Source: JAJPJX01 sp964568355 (GTDB lineage: Bacteria; Acidobacteriota; Terriglobia; Bryobacterales; Bryobacteraceae). From it: DNA of 15,205 nucleotides. Shown piece after piece: positions 13,925-15,205 of the stretch. The notes under the pieces were generated by a model. It searched no databases. It saw only the letters and a program-made list of their open reading frames with translations, and had not been told where the DNA came from. The first letter of the stretch is position 1, and the number at the start of each line of letters is the position of its first letter. A program made the position numbers and the translations under genes. The stretch lies in the NCBI GenBank assembly GCA_964568355.1, contig CAZMRK010000465.1, forward strand, positions 1 to 15,205. Direction: 5' to 3'.

Positions 13925-15205
13925 CTACTTCAGCAAATCCTCCAGACAGCGCACGACGAGAGCGGTCCAGCCGGTCTGATGGTTTGCTCCCAGACCTTCG
14001 CCGGTGTCTCCGTGAAAATACTCGTAAAACAGAATCAGGTCCTTCCAGTGCGGATTGTCGGCGAACCTGCGGCAACTCCCCTGCCAGGGAGCGCGGCCAT
14101 CTTCGCCAGGCACGAACAGGCGCGTCAGGCGCAAGGCCAGCTCATGGGCGACCTGGCGCAGGCTCATGGTATGCCCGCTGCCGGTGGGGTACTCCACCTG
14201 GAAGCTGTCGCCGTAAAAGTGGTGATAGCGCTCCAGCGCCTCGATCAGCAGATAGTTGACCGGGAACCAGACCGGTCCCCGCCAATTGGAGTTACCGCCG
14301 AACAAGCCGGTCCCGGATTCACCCGGATCGTAGCTGACCACTCGGCCGGCCAACTCGCCCTCTCCCCGGAACGGATGCTCGCAGTGAAATTTGGAGAGCG
14401 ACCGCAGGCCATAGGGCGAAAGGAACTCGTTCTCATCCAGCATGTAGCGCAGCACGCGCTCCAGGCGCTCGCGTGAAGGGACGGCCAGCAGGCGATGGTC
14501 GTGCCCGCTGGAGCCGTCATGCTGCGTCTCGGCGTAGGAGATCTTCCACGCCAGGTCGTGCCGGTTTTCCAAGAACCAGTCCATGCGCTTCCGGAAGCCC
14601 TTCAGACGGCTGATGGTGCTGTCTTCCAGCACTTCGGCGGCGATCAGCGGCAGCAAGCCCACCATGGAGCGAACGCGCAGGCGCGTGTTGGTGCCGTCGT
14701 AGTGCAACTGGTCGTAATAGAAGCCGTCGGTTTCGTCCCACAGGCCCGTGCCGCCCAGCGTGTTCATGGCATCGGCGATGGAGACGAAATGCTCGAAGAA
14801 TTTCGACGCCACGTCTTCATAGGAAGGGTCCTCGCGCGCCAGCTCGAGCGCCATGGAAAGCATTGTCAGGCAGTAGAAGGCCATCCAGGCGGTGCCGTCG
14901 GCCTGCTCCAGGATCCCGTCGCCGGCGAGCGGCTGGGAGCGGTCGAAGACACCGATGTTGTCCAGCCCGAGAAACCCGCCCGAGAAGATGTTCTTGCCGG
15001 TGATGTCTTTGCGATTGACCCACCAGGTGAAGTTGATCAGCAGCTTATGGAACACGCGCGCCAGAAAGACGCGGTCGCGGCCTCCGCGCGGAGCGGTGAT
15101 CTTGTAGACGCGCCAGCAGGCCCAGGCGTGCACCGGCGGGTTGACATCGGAGAAGGCGAACTCATAGGCCGGCATCTGCCCGTTGGGATGCATATACCAC
15201 TCGCG
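13925..15205 (-). CDS. MGH1-like/GH63-family glucosidase, C-terminal half (5' partial)
   Basis: The last 426 residues are visible; the N-terminus lies beyond the right edge and the whole protein is probably 850-900 residues, judging from relatives. The fold is an (alpha/alpha)6 toroid of the mannosylglycerate-hydrolase-like/GH63 group. The visible part begins REWYMHPNGQMPAYEFAFSD, followed by NPPVHAWACWRVYK. Later motifs are GGFLGLDNIGVFDRS, LWDETDGFYYDQL, GGNSNWRGPVWFPVNYL and the C-terminal GEGLGANHQTGWTALV. These are characteristic of large bacterial proteins annotated simply as glucosidase. Catalytic acids are probably the Asp/Glu residues in the DETDGFYYD and GDTGEGLGANHQTGW regions, but I cannot assign them firmly. 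Any signal peptide is out of view, so location is unknown; cytoplasmic breakdown of an alpha-glucoside or a compatible solute is plausible. The PEP-CTERM gene follows downstream. Confidence 0.9.
   Translation of the reverse strand, partial: REWYMHPNGQMPAYEFAFSDVNPPVHAWACWRVYKITAPRGGRDRVFLARVFHKLLINFTWWVNRKDITGKNIFSGGFLGLDNIGVFDRSQPLAGDGILEQADGTAWMAFYCLTMLSMALELAREDPSYEDVASKFFEHFVSIADAMNTLGGTGLWDETDGFYYDQLHYDGTNTRLRVRSMVGLLPLIAAEVLEDSTISRLKGFRKRMDWFLENRHDLAWKISYAETQHDGSSGHDHRLLAVPSRERLERVLRYMLDENEFLSPYGLRSLSKFHCEHPFRGEGELAGRVVSYDPGESGTGLFGGNSNWRGPVWFPVNYLLIEALERYHHFYGDSFQVEYPTGSGHTMSLRQVAHELALRLTRLFVPGEDGRAPWQGSCRRFADNPHWKDLILFYEYFHGDTGEGLGANHQTGWTALVVRCLEDLLK

Noticed and set aside
13805..14476. 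223-codon plus-strand open frame
   Set aside because: Antisense to the PEP-CTERM start and the C-terminus of the glucosidase-like gene, both well supported.

Overview
The window looks like ordinary chromosome from a GC-rich member of the Acidobacteriota, probably of the Solibacter/Bryobacter type. I infer this from the combination of a very large Oar-like TonB-dependent receptor with an N-terminal carboxypeptidase-regulatory-like domain, a Tat-exported GH1 enzyme, a PEP-CTERM protein, a YXWGXW-type small secreted protein and an MGH1/GH63-like glucosidase. No marker gene fixes the taxonomy. I see no phage, transposon, CRISPR array, rRNA or tRNA.

Left block, 1-7282: the giant receptor (minus strand, C-terminus beyond the left edge) is divergent from a Tat-signal family 1 glycosidase (plus strand). 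Their shared 211-bp intergenic region holds several inverted repeats around the candidate promoters. The glycosidase is followed on the same strand by a large exported protein with a helical-repeat body and a C-terminal TlpA-like thioredoxin domain. I infer a glycoside uptake and hydrolysis locus, with the thioredoxin protein an uncertain partner.

Middle block, 7287-10095: an xerD-like tyrosine recombinase and a class II CCA/poly(A)-polymerase-family nucleotidyltransferase lie in tandem on the minus strand. They are divergent from a conserved hypothetical protein, probably TTG-initiated, with a perfect TATAAT box immediately before its start.

Right block, 10145-15205: a 2H-phosphoesterase (2'-5' RNA ligase/LigT family) on the minus strand is divergent from a cytoplasmic M3 oligopeptidase. 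Then come a small secreted YXWGXW-like protein, a PEP-CTERM protein on the minus strand, and the C-terminal half of a large MGH1/GH63-like glucosidase whose N-terminus is beyond the right edge.

Coding density is high and the largest gene-free stretch is about 210 bp. I did not find a convincing undescribed multi-gene system. The points most worth a second look are the dyad-rich receptor/glycosidase intergenic region, the altered acid/base motif of the GH1 enzyme, the two genes that look leaderless, and the helical-repeat/thioredoxin fusion.
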